From JBBTVO01 sp038058335 (lineage in GTDB: Bacteria > Patescibacteriota > Microgenomatia > Levybacterales > UBA12049): a stretch of DNA of 6,240 nucleotides. This document shows, in pieces, positions 5,205-6,240 of the stretch. A program made the position numbers and the translations under genes. A model generated the notes under the pieces. It had not been told where the DNA came from. It saw only the letters and a program-made list of their open reading frames with translations, and did no database searches. The stretch is taken from NCBI GenBank assembly GCA_038058335.1, contig JBBUBI010000041.1:1-6240 (forward strand). Reading direction: 5' to 3'. Position 1 is the stretch's first letter, and each line of letters starts with the position of its first letter.

Positions 5205-6240
5205 GCATTTTTAATTCCTTGGGATCAAACTATAACCTGAACTTTGCCTTAAAAGCTCTATCTCCCGAGGTGGCAAGGATAATCCACCTCCAAGGTGGGA
5301 TTTCTTCGAAGCTTAAAAAATATCTTGAGAAGAAATATGGAGGAGAAGCTGTTTTGCTATTTAAAGGAAGGGAAGCATTAACTCTTGCGATCAAAAATTT
5401 AAATTTACCAGAAGGATCCGGCGTTGCGATAAACGGTTTTACTTGCTACGCGGTTTATAAAGCTATTGAAGAAGCGGGTCTTAAACCGGTACTAGTCGAT
5501 CTTCCAGGAGACAATTTAAACTTTACAAGGTCCGACCTTGTAAAAGCGCTTGAAAATAATCCAAAAATAAAAGTCGTAATCATCCAGAACACGCTTGGAT
5601 ATCCCTGTGATATAGAAGAAATTGCGAAAATCTGCAAAGAAAAAAAACTTATTTTAATAGAGGATCTTGCGCACTCAGTTGGTACAAAATATAAAAACGG
5701 AAAAGAAGCGGGAACAGTAGGGGATATGATAATTTTTTCTTTCAGCCAGGATAAAATTATCGACGGCGTCTCAGGCGGTGCACTTATTATTCATAAACCT
5801 CGCAGGTCCCAAGCCTACGACCTGCGAGGTTGGGAAAATAAGAATCCACCTCTTAGCAGGCAACTTAAAGATCGGCTCTATCCACTGCTTACTTGGAAAA
5901 TTAGGACTACTTATGATTTGGGATTCGGAAAACTTTTTCACTACAATTTAAAAAAAATTAATCTTCTCTCACTACCTATGGATGAATCATTATATGGATT
6001 TTTAAATCTTCCTAATTTTTATCAAAAACTGATTCAGGACTCTTTTCTAAATTTAAAATCAAACCTGAGCCATCGCAAAAAAATCGCAGAAATTTATAAG
6101 GAGAATCTTCCTGAAAGAATTATGTTTGATAAAATAAATTCTCAAATCGATAATTCTTCAAATCTTCGCTTTCCGATTTTTGTAAAAGACAGGGATAATC
6201 TCATAAAATATCTCAAAACAAAGAATTTCCATCTCTCCGA
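5201..6240 (+). CDS. DegT/DnrJ/EryC1/StrS-type PLP aminotransferase (3' end cut by window edge)
   Basis: The 346 visible codons encode a fold-type I PLP enzyme related to the sugar aminotransferases that make amino-deoxy sugars on nucleotide-sugar substrates. Landmarks are the cofactor-site glycine region LLFKGREALTLA at 52-63, the strand KPVLVD at 95-100, ILIEDLAHSVG at 151-161 (Asp155 would contact the pyridine nitrogen; His158 next), and the lysine segment GDMIIFSFSQDKIIDG at 174-189, where Lys185 is the expected PLP Schiff-base lysine, followed by SGGALII. The C-terminal domain is under way at the edge, with perhaps a few dozen residues missing. Two palindromic elements are embedded: TRSDLV at 109-114, on a helix usually reading like DPEDLEKAI, and a longer hairpin at residues 199-210 just after GGALIIH. 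Its ATG overlaps the hydrolase stop. The actual substrate is unknown; alternatives within the family include dehydratases lacking the lysine, excluded here by Lys185. Confidence 0.85.
   Translation, partial: MSIFNSLGSNYNLNFALKALSPEVARIIHLQGGISSKLKKYLEKKYGGEAVLLFKGREALTLAIKNLNLPEGSGVAINGFTCYAVYKAIEEAGLKPVLVDLPGDNLNFTRSDLVKALENNPKIKVVIIQNTLGYPCDIEEIAKICKEKKLILIEDLAHSVGTKYKNGKEAGTVGDMIIFSFSQDKIIDGVSGGALIIHKPRRSQAYDLRGWENKNPPLSRQLKDRLYPLLTWKIRTTYDLGFGKLFHYNLKKINLLSLPMDESLYGFLNLPNFYQKLIQDSFLNLKSNLSHRKKIAEIYKENLPERIMFDKINSQIDNSSNLRFPIFVKDRDNLIKYLKTKNFHLS
5267..5298 (+). repeat. Three alternating complementary arms (weak hairpin cluster)
   Basis: GAGGTGG (5267-5273) is complementary to CCACCTC (5284-5290) across a 10 nt loop. 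CCACCT (5284-5289) can also pair with AGGTGG (5293-5298) across 3 nt, so two mutually exclusive hairpins are possible. The stretch encodes EVARIIHLQGG near the aminotransferase N-terminus. The arms are read in a different frame from the TRSDLV palindromes, so I do not place it firmly in that family. Chance is a reasonable alternative. Confidence 0.4.
5522..5544 (+). repeat. In-frame palindromic element, copy 3 (encodes TRSDLV)
   Basis: The core ACAAGGTCCGACCTTGT (5525-5541) is a perfect palindrome around a single C, and flanking TTT/AAA lengthens the arms to 11 bp (5522-5544). In frame it reads ACA AGG TCC GAC CTT GT(A), TRSDLV at residues 109-114 of the aminotransferase. The protein segment aligns in my reading with an ordinary DegT helix without an obvious length change, so the palindrome may have replaced or evolved from native sequence and not simply been added. 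Confidence 0.9.
5796..5831 (+). repeat. Longer palindromic hairpin, 13 bp arms and 10 nt loop, related core
   Basis: AACCTCGCAGGTC (5796-5808) is perfectly complementary to GACCTGCGAGGTT (5819-5831) across the loop CCAAGCCTAC. The inner AGGTC/GACCT matches the core of copies 1-3, with a 10 nt loop in place of the single central base. The 9 nt difference keeps the frame: it reads AGG TCC CAA GCC TAC GAC CTG, RS-QAY-DL, as against RS-DL in TRSDLV. It lies at residues 199-210 of the aminotransferase. There is no U-tract, so it is not a standard terminator. Confidence 0.75.

Noticed and set aside
2094..5541. CRISPR-like repeats
   Set aside because: The palindromes are about 1 to 2.4 kb apart, lie inside intact genes, and have no regular spacers or cas genes nearby.
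5455..5637. Minus-strand ORF containing TRSDLV
   Set aside because: It is a shadow of the aminotransferase. It shows TRSDLV only because the palindrome reads the same on both strands in that frame. The same applies to the minus-strand frame at 4391-4654.
5796..5831. Rho-independent terminator
   Set aside because: The stem is strong, but no T-tract follows (TGGGAAAATAAG), and it lies in the middle of an open aminotransferase frame.

Overview
The window looks like part of a small, AT-rich bacterial genome of the Candidate Phyla Radiation (Patescibacteria), probably the Microgenomates side. This is an inference from gene content and style, not a database match. The signs are compact gene packing with 33-55 bp gaps or ATGA overlaps, almost no Shine-Dalgarno sequences, -10 boxes so close to the start codons that several mRNAs must be leaderless or nearly so, a reduced DNA polymerase III delta-prime-like protein, a MurF-like ligase without the usual N-terminal domain, and a type IV pilus ATPase. 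TGA serves as a stop, with ATGA overlaps at two junctions, so a UGA-glycine code is not indicated.

Layout. From 1511 leftwards on the minus strand runs a PilB/GspE-type assembly ATPase, cut by the left edge (503 codons visible). A 45 bp divergent intergenic region (1512-1556) carries back-to-back TATAAT boxes. Everything from 1557 to the right edge is on the plus strand: a delta-prime/DNA clamp-loader-like protein (1557-2222), an HD-domain phosphohydrolase-like protein (2278-3192), a MurF-like Mur ligase (3226-4485), an alpha/beta hydrolase (4482-5204) and a DegT/DnrJ/EryC1/StrS-type PLP aminotransferase (from 5201, cut by the right edge). The last three overlap by 4 nt at each junction and form a translationally coupled unit, plausibly for cell-envelope or surface-sugar chemistry. 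The first two plus-strand genes look like independent housekeeping genes with their own -10 boxes. No RNA gene, transposase, CRISPR array or clear terminator was seen, and no non-coding stretch exceeds 60 bp.

The most unusual signal is a dispersed palindrome inside the coding sequences. Three unrelated proteins (delta-prime-like, hydrolase, aminotransferase) carry a 17 bp palindrome of form ACRAGGTCSGACCTYGT, read in the same frame each time to give the hexapeptide TRSDLV. The three copies differ only at wobble positions, and the outer difference is a compensatory pair that keeps both the palindrome and the peptide. A fourth, longer hairpin in the aminotransferase (13 bp arms, 10 nt loop) contains the same AGGTC/GACCT core in the same frame (RS-QAY-DL). 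This resembles a protein-coding palindromic element, comparable in concept to the Rickettsia palindromic elements.
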